Source: Candidatus Heimdallarchaeota archaeon (GTDB lineage Archaea; Asgardarchaeota; Heimdallarchaeia; Hodarchaeales; Hodarchaeaceae). From it: DNA of 64,000 bases. Below, piece after piece: positions 1-9,769 of this stretch; within the stretch, counting starts at the first letter, position 1; each line of letters starts with the position of its first letter. The notes beneath the pieces are model-generated. The model was not told the origin of the DNA and did not search any database. It saw nothing but the letters and a program-made list of their open reading frames with translations. The translations under genes and the position numbers were made by a program. The DNA lies in NCBI GenBank assembly GCA_011364965.1, contig RDOB01000004.1, positions 461,508 through 525,507 on the forward strand. Reading direction: 5' to 3'.

Positions 1-96
1 CCGTGAAAGACTGCTTTACGGAGAACGGGGAAGAATTCAGAATTAGAATTGGTTAAGGGTGTTTAAAGCATGATTTCTATTGCTGATTGCAAAGGA

Positions 97-624
97 TTAA
101 AAAAGCTTCCTACCCCTAAGCGCTTTTTGAGTAATATCCTCAAAAATTTTCATTAATTTGGGTCTTTCCATATGTCCTATAATATAATAGTCTACCTTAA
201 GTTCATTTGCTAGCTTAATGGCATTAAATTGATTACAATCATCCTTTTTTCGCGTTTGAACTCCAACGATCGCTATAGGGTAGGATAAATCGCCAGAAAT
301 CTCGCGAAACCTCTGAATCCATGTGGAAATCGCGTCAAAATCGGATTGATTGGCACATTCATATATAACAAGACACCCAGACGAATTAAGGATGGTTTGA
401 TACCAAACTTTTTCGTTAGAGATCGTTTCTGGACTAATAGCGGGGATCATGATCTTGATTTTCATCTTTTCTAAATAATCATACTGTCTGGACTGAAAAA
501 CAGGCGGAAGAATGCCTAAAGGGGTATCACCACTAACTCCTCCAATCGCTCTACTGATATACAGATTCAGCTTAGGGTTGCTTCCAAGAAGACAGATCTT
601 CAATACGAATTTTTTCTTTGACAA
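97..624 (-). CDS. Degenerate Rab/Ras-like small GTPase (pseudo-GTPase)
   Basis: The 175-residue protein has the length and strand order of a Ras-superfamily G domain. The first strand (KICLLG, residues 9-14) is followed by SNPKLN instead of the GKS/T P-loop. A later strand GCLVIYE precedes a Rab-like stretch with FDAISTWIQRFREI, and PIAIVGVQT stands where the G4 motif NKxD should be. Switch II is eroded. The start is a TTG with GAGGT directly against it. At least seven other genes here are related (28776, 34646, 39656, 44625, 46082, 47068, 52660). Loss of the P-loop lysine and the G4 asparagine argues against normal GTP binding; a scaffold or partner-binding role is inference. The fold is well supported, the function is not. 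Confidence 0.7.
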   Translation of the reverse strand: MSKKKFVLKICLLGSNPKLNLYISRAIGGVSGDTPLGILPPVFQSRQYDYLEKMKIKIMIPAISPETISNEKVWYQTILNSSGCLVIYECANQSDFDAISTWIQRFREISGDLSYPIAIVGVQTRKKDDCNQFNAIKLANELKVDYYIIGHMERPKLMKIFEDITQKALRGRKLF

Positions 625-744
625 CCTCTTCGTTTCCTTTTGTAATTCGCTTTTATATGAACGTTTTAATACTTTAATCGCGATTTCATATTAGCTTTAT
701 ATATAAATAAAGAATTGATCCTGAAGAAGATTCTATCTTCAGTT

Positions 745-909
745 CTATTCCTTTGTAAGCCTTTGTAATGCATTTCTTTTCCAAAAGGAGGTTCCTATTA
801 TAGCTATTCCACTCATAATGACCCCACCAAGGAAAAATATTCTACCTACAAGGATAAATATGATAAACCAAATGAAACCATAAATTATTTCTTGGAGTAA
901 TAAACAAGT
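745..909 (-). pseudogene. Fragment of a membrane-protein coding region
   Basis: A stop-free minus-strand stretch of about 54 codons ends in TAG at 745-747 and is closed upstream by TAA at 910-912. It has no start codon at its upstream end. It reads as two hydrophobic helices (around FIWFIIFILVG and GVIMSGIAIIG) followed by a basic tail. The composition looks like coding sequence, so it is probably the C-terminal remnant of a small membrane protein. No family was recognised. The rest of 625-1192 is AT-rich and shows nothing else. Confidence 0.3.
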
Positions 910-1192
910 TTATATGAAAATTCTTTAGTGATATTAGCCTTATTCTCTCCATGCCGGACAAAATACACTGTTCCCATGCTTAAGTCTCCTGTGACCCACC
1001 TTTATCTTACTTAAATAATATTGATATCTTTTTTTTGTTTCCAAATAATATTAATTACTTTTGTGTTCGATCATTGCTCCTTACTTCCGTAATGAAGAAG
1101 AAATCCTTAATAAGAGTACCACCATTACACATCTAATCCAATACTAGAGATAAAGAAAGGTTTTCTGTTGGGATTCAAATGAGCTGAAGTCT

Positions 1193-2212
1193 TTGCCAAA
1201 TTATTTTTGGACGCGAAAACGATTTGGGAGATGGCGTTATGACATTATTGTCATTTTTATCACTGCATTGTTTAATTTTGGCAGTATTACTCCAATTATA
1301 CTGTGGGGGATAGATGTATTACGACCTAATCAACCCCCTGAAGCTCATATAATGGATGCAATTGTTGCATTCATCGGATCAACGTTTATGCTACTTTTAA
1401 CAGAATATTTATGCAATATTAGTTACACTATGCTGAAAAATATAATCAATCGTGAAATAGTGAGAGGGAAACCTAAAGAGGAACGCGAGGCGGAAGCAAT
1501 TAATTTCATTTGGAATTCAAAGATTTATTATTTGTGTATTTTACTCATTATAGCACAACTGGGATTTGGAGTGATAGGGGTTGCTTTAGGAGCAACTACT
1601 ATACTTGATGGGATTTTTGGATCACCAGTGATGGTTTTATCTTCTATAATATATGTTGAATTCTTTTGGATTGCATTTGCCCCAACAATGTTAATTTTTT
1701 ATCTTCCTCGCCTCCCAATTCAATTAAATGTATTTGAAAGCGATTCTGCTGGTGGATTAGGAGCCATCGCGAATTATTTATTGAAAGGGTCATTAATACT
1801 AACAGCTTTTGGAACCTTTGCCTTATATTGGGTTATTTCTACGTCTGCGATTGTGTTTGAAATTGGAGTAATGATGCTTGCAGTGATCCTTGCTATTCCA
1901 TTAATATATTTCATCGTACCGACTATTGGGCTACGTTCAATAATGATAAAAGAAAAGTATCGTGTTTTGGATGCTATAAACTATCAAATAGGGGAGGTTT
2001 ATCTCAAACTACATGCAAATGACCAAATCTCCCAAGAAACCTTTATTCAGGTACAAGGTCTAAGCACTCTTAGACAACAAGTTATGTCAATGCACGAATG
2101 GCCATTCAGCTTTACAGGATTGAGGAATTTATTAACATCGTTTCTAATTCCAATAGGAGTTTTTCTCCTAAACAATCTTGATTCTTTACAAACTATTATT
2201 AGTGGCAGCTGA
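1193..2212 (+). CDS. Integral membrane protein, unknown function
   Basis: The 339-residue protein starts at TTG. Hydrophobic segments lie near residues 18-40, 55-78, 112-137, 148-170, 195-215 and 222-245, with a last one near 315-330. The loop at 92-105 is highly charged (KPKEEREAE). The C-terminal cytoplasmic part has the pattern LRQQV-MHEWPF-LRNLLTSFLIP, which I recall from uncharacterised archaeal and bacterial membrane proteins that end in a WPF-containing helix. No catalytic or transport motif was seen. Flanking genes do not form an operon with it: repeat A copy 1 lies downstream and the next gene converges. Function unknown. Confidence 0.75.
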   Translation: MPNYFWTRKRFGRWRYDIIVIFITALFNFGSITPIILWGIDVLRPNQPPEAHIMDAIVAFIGSTFMLLLTEYLCNISYTMLKNIINREIVRGKPKEEREAEAINFIWNSKIYYLCILLIIAQLGFGVIGVALGATTILDGIFGSPVMVLSSIIYVEFFWIAFAPTMLIFYLPRLPIQLNVFESDSAGGLGAIANYLLKGSLILTAFGTFALYWVISTSAIVFEIGVMMLAVILAIPLIYFIVPTIGLRSIMIKEKYRVLDAINYQIGEVYLKLHANDQISQETFIQVQGLSTLRQQVMSMHEWPFSFTGLRNLLTSFLIPIGVFLLNNLDSLQTIISGS

Positions 2213-2310
2213 AAAAATAGGCGAATTTCAAATTGCTATTTGGAAAATCAAAATGTAAGGTTCATTCAATATCCTCTGTAATTCCGTAAAAAAAAGTACT
2301 GAAGAATCCT

Positions 2311-2445
2311 CAACAAACGTATAGACATCAGATCCAATTTGTATGAACATCTTTCCTGCTGCTTTTATTGCTCTCTATCGAGGGAAGTTGGTAAAAAACT
2401 CACTTTCCACATGCGTCTGCAAATAGTAGTTATTCTGTGAACAGG
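2311..2445 (+). repeat. Repeat A, copy 1 (divergent)
   Basis: It begins CAACAAACGTATAGACATC and keeps the central block (TGTATGAACATCTTTCCTGC, TATCGAGGGA, TTTCCACA) and the remains of the right hairpin (AAATAGTAG). The right end, which matches 23S rRNA in other copies, is lost. It is the only copy left of 21 kb. It lies between the convergent genes 1193 and 2517. Confidence 0.75.
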
Positions 2446-2516
2446 TTTTAGAGTATTTCTATACTTCCACAAGGGTGGTGGCAGATATACTTAATATAAC
2501 TTTGTAATTTCTATAA

Positions 2517-3314
2517 TTATGCTTTTGGGATGAGAGGATGTCCACAGCTAGAGCAATATTGGACAAGCGTGAGGTTTGAAGCAGAACAATCCGAACAGAA
2601 CGTAGCATATTGCTGCAACGGAGCATTCCCAATGATCTTCCCATCCCGCATTTCAAGAGCAATATCTCCTATTCTTGCTACGACAGGATTATGAGTGACT
2701 AAAAGGATTGTCTTACCAAATTCGATTTTTAGCTGCTTAAATAAATCAATAATTATCTGTGTATTTTCCGAATCTAGCTCCCCTGTAGGTTCATCAGCCA
2801 AGATGATCTCTGCGTCATTAGCGAGCGCAACTAGAACTGCAATTCGCTGCCGTTCTCCCCCTGAGAGGGCGTGAGGAGCATGGGTAGCGCGGCTATTCAT
2901 ACCCATGCGTGTGAGCAATTCAGTGACTCTTCGTTTTCGTTGTTCTCGAGCCATGCCTAGAATTTTCAAAGGTAACTCAATATTTTCCTCAGCAGTTAAA
3001 ATAGGACTCAAATTCTCGAACTGGAACACAAATCCAACTTTCTCTCGTCGATACTTCGCCAATTCCTTTTCATTCAATCCATTAAGAGAAAGACAACAGC
3101 TAATGATAGTTCCATCTGTCGGAGAATCAATCCCACCAATGAGGTGCAGCAAAGTCGATTTCCCACTCCCAGAGACCCCCATGATAGATACAATTTGGTT
3201 GGACTTAACAGTAAGATTTACTTCGTTTAACGCGTGAATCTCAGAAGTGCCATGCTCAAAGACTTTCTTAAGGTTATGTGTTTGCACAATTGTCTCTTGG
3301 GTCATTTTAATCAC
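2517..3314 (-). CDS. ABC transporter ATP-binding protein, MacB/LolD type, with zinc ribbon
   Basis: The 265-residue ATPase shows Walker A GVSGSGKST (about residues 46-54), a Q-loop FVFQFENLSP, the signature LSGGERQRIAV (about 148), Walker B IILADEPTGELD and the switch histidine in LVTHNP. This is the MacB/LolD/FtsE clade that works with FtsX-type permeases and moves substrate or force across the membrane without classical import. An unusual tail of about 35 residues has two CxxC pairs (CSDC and CSSC), a predicted zinc ribbon. The gene overlaps the stop of the upstream permease by 8 bp, so the two are cotranscribed and translationally coupled. The substrate cannot be read from sequence. Confidence 0.93.
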   Translation of the reverse strand: MIKMTQETIVQTHNLKKVFEHGTSEIHALNEVNLTVKSNQIVSIMGVSGSGKSTLLHLIGGIDSPTDGTIISCCLSLNGLNEKELAKYRREKVGFVFQFENLSPILTAEENIELPLKILGMAREQRKRRVTELLTRMGMNSRATHAPHALSGGERQRIAVLVALANDAEIILADEPTGELDSENTQIIIDLFKQLKIEFGKTILLVTHNPVVARIGDIALEMRDGKIIGNAPLQQYATFCSDCSASNLTLVQYCSSCGHPLIPKA

Positions 3315-6267
3315 GTAATTGTAAGAAAGAAAGGAAAAATTTCTTCCTAATCAAATATGAGAACGTTATTATAATTGTAAAGTGAGAGAGGATTAATAAG
3401 GTTAAAAACAATAGGATTTTTGGCCAAGGAATTAGAAGTTTCACGGGAATTGGGGGATAAGGAGTAATAAAAAAGTCCATATAGATAGAGGAGGATAAAA
3501 TACCAATCAATATTCCGAAAAAAGCCCCTAATAAGTCAATAGAAAGGAATTCCAAATGAAAAATCCATCTTAGATCTGCAGTTGTCATTCCTCGAGAAAA
3601 ATAAATACCTACTTCATTCTTTCGATCCTTATAGCTTTGGAAGAACAATACTCCCAGACCTGAAGTTACAAGGAGGAAAGTCATAAAAAAGAAAGTATCC
3701 ATAATTGTGATGATACTCCCTGAAGGAGTCATACGAAATTTCTGTTTTAGATCATCAAGAAATTTAATATCTGAATCCCAGAAGGAATTCTGAAATGCTT
3801 CAAAAACAGTCACACGTTCAGCATAACTAGCAGTTGGAGTGATTTTAATGAGCCATGTGATTATTGGTTCTGTTGTAAAAAAATGAGAGGAAAAATTCAC
3901 ATAAGAGAGGAGGAAATCCCTCGAGCAGATCAGTGGGAGAGGAGGGTTGAAGTTCGGTTGGGCAAAGCCAGGAATAAGATAAAAAAAATCCACCACAGTG
4001 AAATTCAGGAGAACTTGGCTCCTAGAAGGGGTGTACAAATCAATCTTAGTGGGGACTATTGTACCCACTTGATTGTCTGCATATTCTCCCTCTCCAAGTT
4101 CCCAGTGTTTAAAGCTAATTGGGGCTAAAGCAGAGGAGTTATGAATGCTGAGTTTCAAGAAAGCCTCTCTTGAAAGACTATCGGGCATAAAATTCTCTTC
4201 AAAATATGTAACTGCCGTAAATGACTCAGGATCAATTGCCAGTATACCACTAGGAAGAATAGAGGCATAAATAGTGCTATTCAAGGGAATATAGATGGAT
4301 GCGCTAATCCAGATCATCTGAGTGACACTCTCAACATAGGAAGACAGATTCAAGAGGTCCTCTGCAGAATAACTCCACAGCTTTCCAAGGTCTCCTGAAA
4401 TACTGATATCTGCCCCTATATCGCGCTTAATTTCACGCAAGGACACACTATATGCTGATTGAGAAAGAATTAACGGGGTGATAGCCATAGAAACAGCCAA
4501 CGCTGTGAGAAAGGCAATATTAGAGAAACGACTACCTCTTCTCAGATAATTCATAGAAACAATACTCCTCAAGCTAGTTTTCACCCCTTTACCCATGAGA
4601 GAGAGATATCGAACGATGAGATCTCTTCGGCCCGTTAAAAGTCGGACGAAAAACAATGAAAAAACTAGAGGGAGAAATGGCAAGAGAGGAGACACAAGTT
4701 TATCAAAAAGTACCGCTAAATCCTGAATGAAGGTAATTGAATCGAATATGTCGAGAATTTCTCTCGCTATCCATAAAGAGAAGAGAATAAGAGTAAAGTA
4801 AAGAATTCGCCTTAAATCTTTTTTTGTGGCAGAAATCCACGATTCAGAAGAATTCATGGGTTTGTGAAGGAGACTGATAGGAACTTTTGCATTGATATTT
4901 CTAGAGGCAAAGAGATTCAGAATATTTCCAAGAATAACTCCTGTTAGCAAGGTTTCCCAGATTAAGGAATCACCTTCAGAAATCAATGGAGTTAACCAAT
5001 CATTGAGAGTCTGTTGATCGGGGATGATGGAATACAAAACAATTATAATAATGAAGGAGAGCACAAGTGAAATCAACGCTGCAGCTAATCCAATTAATGA
5101 CCCCTCTACTACTAGCCAAGATCTAATTTGCATTTTAGAAATACCACGAAATACCCAGATGCCAATGAAGCGTTTATTATTCTCAAATCGGAGAACCTGA
5201 CTGGCAAGCGCTATTAACAAAGCGAAAAGAATAATCGGAAGCATGAGTAAGGTTAATGAATTATGAAGTTGAACTAAATCTTCTGTGAGAAGAGTTAATT
5301 CCTCTAAAAGGGGATTTTGGATAGAAAAAGTGACATCAGTTGGGAGAGCTGCTTCCAAAAAAGCACTAAGGTCTGCTTCAAGGGCTTTCAACAGCCTAGG
5401 TTCTCGGAACCTGTTGAATGACTCAATAATAGCTTCCCTCCTTAAAAATATTGAAAATCCAACATCTTGAAACAGTATATCGCGATTCCCACCCCCAAGC
5501 TTCTCAGAGAGATCAGAATAGGTATCCATATTGACAATTAAGAGTGTCTGGATAGAATTTTGCCTTGAAGTGGCTGGACATAGTAAATCTTTCGCAATAT
5601 TACTCTCACTTGAGAAAGAAAATATTTCAGTTACACGAAGGGGAGAAGAGAGGTTGGAAATAAAGTCAAATTCAATAGATCCATTATACTCGAAGTAATG
5701 GATGTAGAACGTGTCATTGATGGAAACCTGCAGTTTTCTAGCCAGAAAAGAAGAAAGATAAACCTCATTTAAATTCAATGACGCGTTACCAAGTGCGAAG
5801 GGGTGAATACTCGACGAATCAACGAATGAACGAAAGTTTTCTTTATGGATACCCATTCCATATTCGTCGAAAATAGCAAAATTCGCATAGAGACACGAGG
5901 CGTTTTTTGCTAAAGCAAATTGGGAAACCTTTTCATCCTCTCCAAAATAAATAGGTCTGAACCCTCGCTTGACAAAAGTCCGCTCAATAAGCAGAAAATC
6001 CTCTAACTGCTTAGTAAGAGAACGAAGATTGAAATCATCGATAGATTGGGGAAAGTGAAGAGTTAAACGGAGGTCAGAAGCGTCTTGCGATATATCCGCA
6101 ATCATAATAGCATCTTGTAAATATTTTACACCAAAAGTAACACTAAGAGATGCAGTGAGAGTAAAAACTAGCGTAAAAAGAAAAATGAACGAATTCACTC
6201 GCTCTCGACGAAATCGCTGGAAAGCAAGAGGAAATCCCCAAATATATGATGTGAATGAAGCCATCAA
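3307..6267 (-). CDS. FtsX/MacB-type ABC permease, giant
   Basis: At 986 residues this is the membrane partner of the ATPase at 2517. An N-terminal helix (about 25-48) is followed by a large extracellular domain (about 50-330). A cluster of three helices (about 335-450) and a further helix pair (about 485-540) come next. Then follow a second helix near 590-610, a second extracellular domain (about 610-850) and three final helices (about 860-975). This is a duplicated FtsX arrangement (two MacB periplasmic-like plus FtsX units), as in archaeal DUF214/LolE-like proteins. The last codons overlap the ATPase start. It probably handles lipids, lipoproteins or cell-surface polymers (family inference). 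The start at 6267 gives a membrane anchor directly at the N terminus. Confidence 0.88.
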   Translation of the reverse strand: MMASFTSYIWGFPLAFQRFRRERVNSFIFLFTLVFTLTASLSVTFGVKYLQDAIMIADISQDASDLRLTLHFPQSIDDFNLRSLTKQLEDFLLIERTFVKRGFRPIYFGEDEKVSQFALAKNASCLYANFAIFDEYGMGIHKENFRSFVDSSSIHPFALGNASLNLNEVYLSSFLARKLQVSINDTFYIHYFEYNGSIEFDFISNLSSPLRVTEIFSFSSESNIAKDLLCPATSRQNSIQTLLIVNMDTYSDLSEKLGGGNRDILFQDVGFSIFLRREAIIESFNRFREPRLLKALEADLSAFLEAALPTDVTFSIQNPLLEELTLLTEDLVQLHNSLTLLMLPIILFALLIALASQVLRFENNKRFIGIWVFRGISKMQIRSWLVVEGSLIGLAAALISLVLSFIIIIVLYSIIPDQQTLNDWLTPLISEGDSLIWETLLTGVILGNILNLFASRNINAKVPISLLHKPMNSSESWISATKKDLRRILYFTLILFSLWIAREILDIFDSITFIQDLAVLFDKLVSPLLPFLPLVFSLFFVRLLTGRRDLIVRYLSLMGKGVKTSLRSIVSMNYLRRGSRFSNIAFLTALAVSMAITPLILSQSAYSVSLREIKRDIGADISISGDLGKLWSYSAEDLLNLSSYVESVTQMIWISASIYIPLNSTIYASILPSGILAIDPESFTAVTYFEENFMPDSLSREAFLKLSIHNSSALAPISFKHWELGEGEYADNQVGTIVPTKIDLYTPSRSQVLLNFTVVDFFYLIPGFAQPNFNPPLPLICSRDFLLSYVNFSSHFFTTEPIITWLIKITPTASYAERVTVFEAFQNSFWDSDIKFLDDLKQKFRMTPSGSIITIMDTFFFMTFLLVTSGLGVLFFQSYKDRKNEVGIYFSRGMTTADLRWIFHLEFLSIDLLGAFFGILIGILSSSIYMDFFITPYPPIPVKLLIPWPKILLFLTLLILSHFTIIITFSYLIRKKFFLSFLQLRD

Positions 6268-6392
6268 ACGATCACTTGGAAGCTAAAGGTTTAATAAATT
6301 TTGGTACAGTTCTTGAATGAAAAGAATTCTCCAAAAAAAAAGAAACAGGGGATTAAAGCGTTCAAACATCAAACCAAGGACCAAACATTCAA

Positions 6393-6785
6393 CTAGACCC
6401 CATCTGAATCCGGCGGTCGAGGGACATTCTCAAGTTCCCGAATTAACCTCCTCCTTCGCCCTGCCACCGAGCTGTGGTACGCACAATAGAAAAAAAGGCC
6501 CGCATTTATCAAACAGCCAAACCCAATGAGAACAAATCCAAAAAAGAGCAAGGGTAACTTGGGATACTCATATGAAAAATCAATAGCTCCTACGCCAATC
6601 ATAGCTATAGCAACACCGCTCAGAAAGAATAAAAAACTAGGAATCGTTTGCGCCCAGCACTTGTACGAACAGTAGTAACGTTCATCATATGAAATCTTTT
6701 TCCAGAATGTTTGGCGAAATTTACGGTCACAGTAACTGCAGACGAGGAGTTCTTTCTTTTGAGTAGGTGTTTCCAGATTACACAC
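6393..6785 (-). CDS. Zinc-finger protein with two membrane helices
   Basis: In 130 residues, CSYC (about 16-19) and a second pair CSYKC (about 39-43) form a treble-clef-like zinc site. Two helices follow (about 48-68 and 78-102), and a basic tail (RRRRL) suggests that the C terminus is cytosolic. A paralog with the same order lies at 33779-34117 (CTHC, CSYIC-W, two helices). The upstream region (6806-7154) belongs to the divergent family A leader. Function unknown; probably a membrane-anchored zinc ribbon adaptor. Confidence 0.65.
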   Translation of the reverse strand: MCNLETPTQKKELLVCSYCDRKFRQTFWKKISYDERYYCSYKCWAQTIPSFLFFLSGVAIAMIGVGAIDFSYEYPKLPLLFFGFVLIGFGCLINAGLFFYCAYHSSVAGRRRRLIRELENVPRPPDSDGV

Positions 6786-6805
6786 CTCCAGATTCCTAGG
6801 ACTGC

Positions 6806-7154
6806 ATTAATCTCAGTCAAACTCAAAAAAACTAAAAGGAATCAGTATTAATCCTTTTCTATTTACACGGAATTTCTTGATCAGTAAGGATTATAGAACA
6901 TTATATATTTATTTCCATATTTTTCTCATCTCTATTTTATATTTTAGATAGTAATTTAAACTCCATGCAAAGTTTTAAGTGATTTAGTTGAATATCTCAA
7001 TTGCAAATTTTTGCGTTATTATAGAATCTTCCGAATACTCACTAAATTAGTATATTAAGTTCATTTCGAAGAACTACACAGAATGTATATTTTATAAGGA
7101 ATGAAATTCCATAAGACTTCTTGACTTGTTAGTAACGTTTCAGGTGGGATAGAT
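6806..7154 (+). promoter_or_regulatory. Conserved 5' region of family A membrane-protein gene, copy 1
   Basis: About 340 bp upstream of 7155 is shared with 57868-58203, and in its last ~200 bp with the regions before 21528 and 54121. It contains TATA-like TTTATAAGGA at 7091-7100, about 55 bp before the start, and AGGTGGGAT just before the TTG start. Shared blocks also include AGTTTTAAGTGAT, AGAACTACACAGA-type sequence and TTAGTAACGTTT. The length conserved is far more than a promoter needs, so it was duplicated together with the gene. Confidence 0.65.
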
Positions 7155-7814
7155 TTGCTAAAAAATGAAGAAGGGAATCACCAAGGTTTCTATTTAATTC
7201 AATTCAAGAAAGCACTGTATTGGATGGTAATTGTCTTAAGCGGGTATCTCTTGTATTACCTGAGTTGGGCGTTCTGGATCGCAATTAATGCTATCATTAG
7301 CTCTGGATTTCAATTTGAAGCTATTATCATAAGTCTAGCTTGGATTCCAGCGTTGGCCTTGGGATGGGCTATAGTCTCAGCTGGGATGACCTACCTCTTT
7401 CCAACGACCTTTCGGTTAATTCCGACCCTAGCTTGGATGTTGGGATGGATTGGAGGTGTAGGGGTGTTATACAAAAAAAAAACCACACCTGATGCTAAGC
7501 TTACATTAGGAACACTGCTATTCTTTCTTGGTGCTATTGTAGTGCTTGTCTTTGGAAAAGAGATCTTTAGCTTCTATACTTCGACTCTGATGCTTTTACA
7601 TCTGGATCCTCTTATTTATCTTGGGACAGTGGATAGGATAGGGTTTTACTGGCTTCTACCTCTCTGGCTTCTGAGCTGGAGTTTTTTCTGGTTGAAGCGG
7701 ATTCCCCAAATCAGATTAGAGGATAAAATCCTCTATAACTCTACGCTACTTTGGGTGGTATGGTTTATTATTCTCAACCTCTTTCTGTGGATGTATGCCC
7801 CGATTACTATCTAG
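7155..7814 (+). CDS. Six-helix membrane protein, family A (copy 1)
   Basis: The 219-residue protein begins at TTG preceded by AGGTGGGAT, and both are conserved in the paralogs at 21528 and 54121. A short polar N terminus is followed by about six hydrophobic helices (16-40, 50-70, 75-100, 112-140, 158-180, 190-215). The loop KKKTTPDAKL and the segment FYWLLPLWLLSWSFFWLK are the most conserved blocks. The gene at 37301 is a distant fourth member and 58204 a dead fifth. No enzyme or transporter motif was recognised. Copies have kept open frames despite surrounding decay, which suggests selection; function unknown. Confidence 0.75.
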   Translation: MLKNEEGNHQGFYLIQFKKALYWMVIVLSGYLLYYLSWAFWIAINAIISSGFQFEAIIISLAWIPALALGWAIVSAGMTYLFPTTFRLIPTLAWMLGWIGGVGVLYKKKTTPDAKLTLGTLLFFLGAIVVLVFGKEIFSFYTSTLMLLHLDPLIYLGTVDRIGFYWLLPLWLLSWSFFWLKRIPQIRLEDKILYNSTLLWVVWFIILNLFLWMYAPITI

Positions 7815-8352
7815 AATTCAAAACAAAATAATTATTTGATGTTGTTGTATGACATTATTTTTTCAGCTTGTTTTTTACGTAAAAGGGAGTCATTCCTATC
7901 GTATTTCTTCTATTCTTAAGTAAAAAGCTTATACATATCTTTTCTGAAGGTCTCAAGATGGTTTTAATTAAATCTAAAACTAAGAGGGTTTAAAATGAAT
8001 AAAGGATTCAATTTTATAAAAACCAATAGTTCATTTACGAAGAAAAAAAACTAATAGTTTATCTAAAGCTAAAACCTTTAGATTAAGCCAGATACTGATC
8101 ATATTTATGAATTTGATCAAGATTTAGATTCCTCTATATGAACTCTTGAATCTTAGATCATATAATGACAGTTACAGAGATTTATTCCTGCTAACTTTGT
8201 TATTTCTACAGATGCAGATTTAGTGACAAATCTCTTCTAAAGAAAATTTGTCCTGAAAGAAGTCCTTAAGAAGTTCTAAAACTCCTTTATGAAAATTCTT
8301 AAAGTTACCTTCATTATCAAAGAAAAAAGTCAGGGACTGCTAGGTAAACCAA
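7815..8352. other. 538-bp AT-rich intergenic region
   Basis: The first ~100 bp resemble the sequence after the other family A genes, so the duplicated unit runs past the stop codon. The rest is AT-rich with many stops in every frame. No repeat A, RNA gene or convincing remnant was seen. The promoter of the transporter operon should lie in its last 150 bp. Confidence 0.5.
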
Positions 8353-9738
8353 TTGGATGGCCATAATGAGATGAATAAGAACGTAAATGAACTCAATTCG
8401 AATTCAAAGATTCACAGCTTTTTTGGACACTTTTTTTATTCCCTTGGTGCTATTCCATCAGCTCTTCCTTATAATGTAGTTGGTTCTTATCTTGCTTTCT
8501 TTTATGAAACGAAACAAGGATTGTCAATAGAGCTCTTCGGACTTTTAATGGTACTCTATGGCTTATGGAATGCGATAAATGACCCTCTAATAGGCTTTTT
8601 AATGGATCGGAAAAAAACCCGATATGGCCGCCGAGTTCCGTGGATTGTGACAGGGGGGATACCTTTGGCAGTGGGATTTGCTCTTCTATGGTGGGTACCT
8701 TGGGATAATTCCATTTTTATCTTTCTACATGCTTTAATAATGTTATTTTTATTTGATCTAGGATTTACATTTGCAATTTCAGCTTGGGTTGCTCTATATA
8801 CGGAAATGTATCAAAGTGAGCAGGAAAGAGCTTCGGTTGTGGCTTTAAAAGATACAATCGCGTTTTCATCATCGATGATTGGCGTAATTTTACCACCAAT
8901 AATTGCAGCAAATCTAGGGTGGGAAGCAGTAGGGATAATATTTGGATTAATTACGTTAATTACAATGTATCTGTCTCTCTTAGGGACAAAAGAACGTACT
9001 GAATATCAAATTGATGATCCATTACCACTTCTGACTTCAATCAAGTCTACCTTAAAGAATAAACCCTTTATCTGGATTTCATTGACCTATGCTATGATCG
9101 ATTTTAGCTTTGGTATAACAATGCTCGTTTTTCCCCTCTATGCGCGATTTACCCTCCATTTAGAAGAAGAAATGATAAGTTTGGCCATGGTTGGGATTGT
9201 TATTGGGATTTTTGTAAGTATCCTGTTCTGGCAAAGAATGTATTCCAGAAGTGGACCAAAGGAGGGATTAATGCTCGCAATAGCTATTTTTGCAATTGGA
9301 ATTCTTCCATTTTTCCTTGTTAGTGATATTACTCAGATGATTATTATTTCTTTAATACCTGGATTTGGAGTGGGAGGCATGTTAATGACAGAACCTGCTA
9401 TTTCAGCAGCTATTGATTTTGATGAGATTTCTACAGGAAAAAGACAAGAAGGAGCATATTCAGGCATCTTAACGTTCATTGCGCGTTTGAGTATTGTGTT
9501 AACTAGCATTGTATTAGTTATAGTTCAACTTCTTACAGGATTTAAAACTGGAAGTGAAATTCAACCAGAAACTGCACAGGTCGGATTATCATTGTTAGTC
9601 TCAATAATTCCCAGTGTAGGGGCCTTCATTGGATTAATTTTCATTTTCTTATACCCCTTAAACTTCAAACGTTTTAAAGAGCAGCAAATGAAATTAAAGG
9701 AACTACATGAAAAAAGAAAAGACACTTTAGGATTCTAA
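8353..9738 (+). CDS. GPH-type (MelB-like) sugar:cation symporter
   Basis: The 461-residue, 12-helix major facilitator belongs to the glycoside-pentoside-hexuronide family. The N-terminal region WNAINDPLIGFLMDRKKTRYGRRVPWI has the family signature, with the conserved NDP-x-GxxxDR loop and the RxGRRxPW motif between helices 2 and 3. It probably brings a glycoside into the cell with Na+ or H+. The alpha-mannosidase gene starts 31 bp downstream, so an operon for uptake and cleavage of mannosides is likely. A TTG start at 8353 has AGGT upstream; an ATG at 8371 is an alternative. Confidence 0.88.
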   Translation: MDGHNEMNKNVNELNSNSKIHSFFGHFFYSLGAIPSALPYNVVGSYLAFFYETKQGLSIELFGLLMVLYGLWNAINDPLIGFLMDRKKTRYGRRVPWIVTGGIPLAVGFALLWWVPWDNSIFIFLHALIMLFLFDLGFTFAISAWVALYTEMYQSEQERASVVALKDTIAFSSSMIGVILPPIIAANLGWEAVGIIFGLITLITMYLSLLGTKERTEYQIDDPLPLLTSIKSTLKNKPFIWISLTYAMIDFSFGITMLVFPLYARFTLHLEEEMISLAMVGIVIGIFVSILFWQRMYSRSGPKEGLMLAIAIFAIGILPFFLVSDITQMIIISLIPGFGVGGMLMTEPAISAAIDFDEISTGKRQEGAYSGILTFIARLSIVLTSIVLVIVQLLTGFKTGSEIQPETAQVGLSLLVSIIPSVGAFIGLIFIFLYPLNFKRFKEQQMKLKELHEKRKDTLGF

Positions 9739-9769
9739 TTCTTAATCTCCAAGATATCTAGGTGAAAAA

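Noticed and set aside
97..624. Active Ras/Rab GTPase
   Set aside because: P-loop GKS/T and G4 NKxD are missing, as in all paralogs of the window, so an active-switch annotation would mislead.
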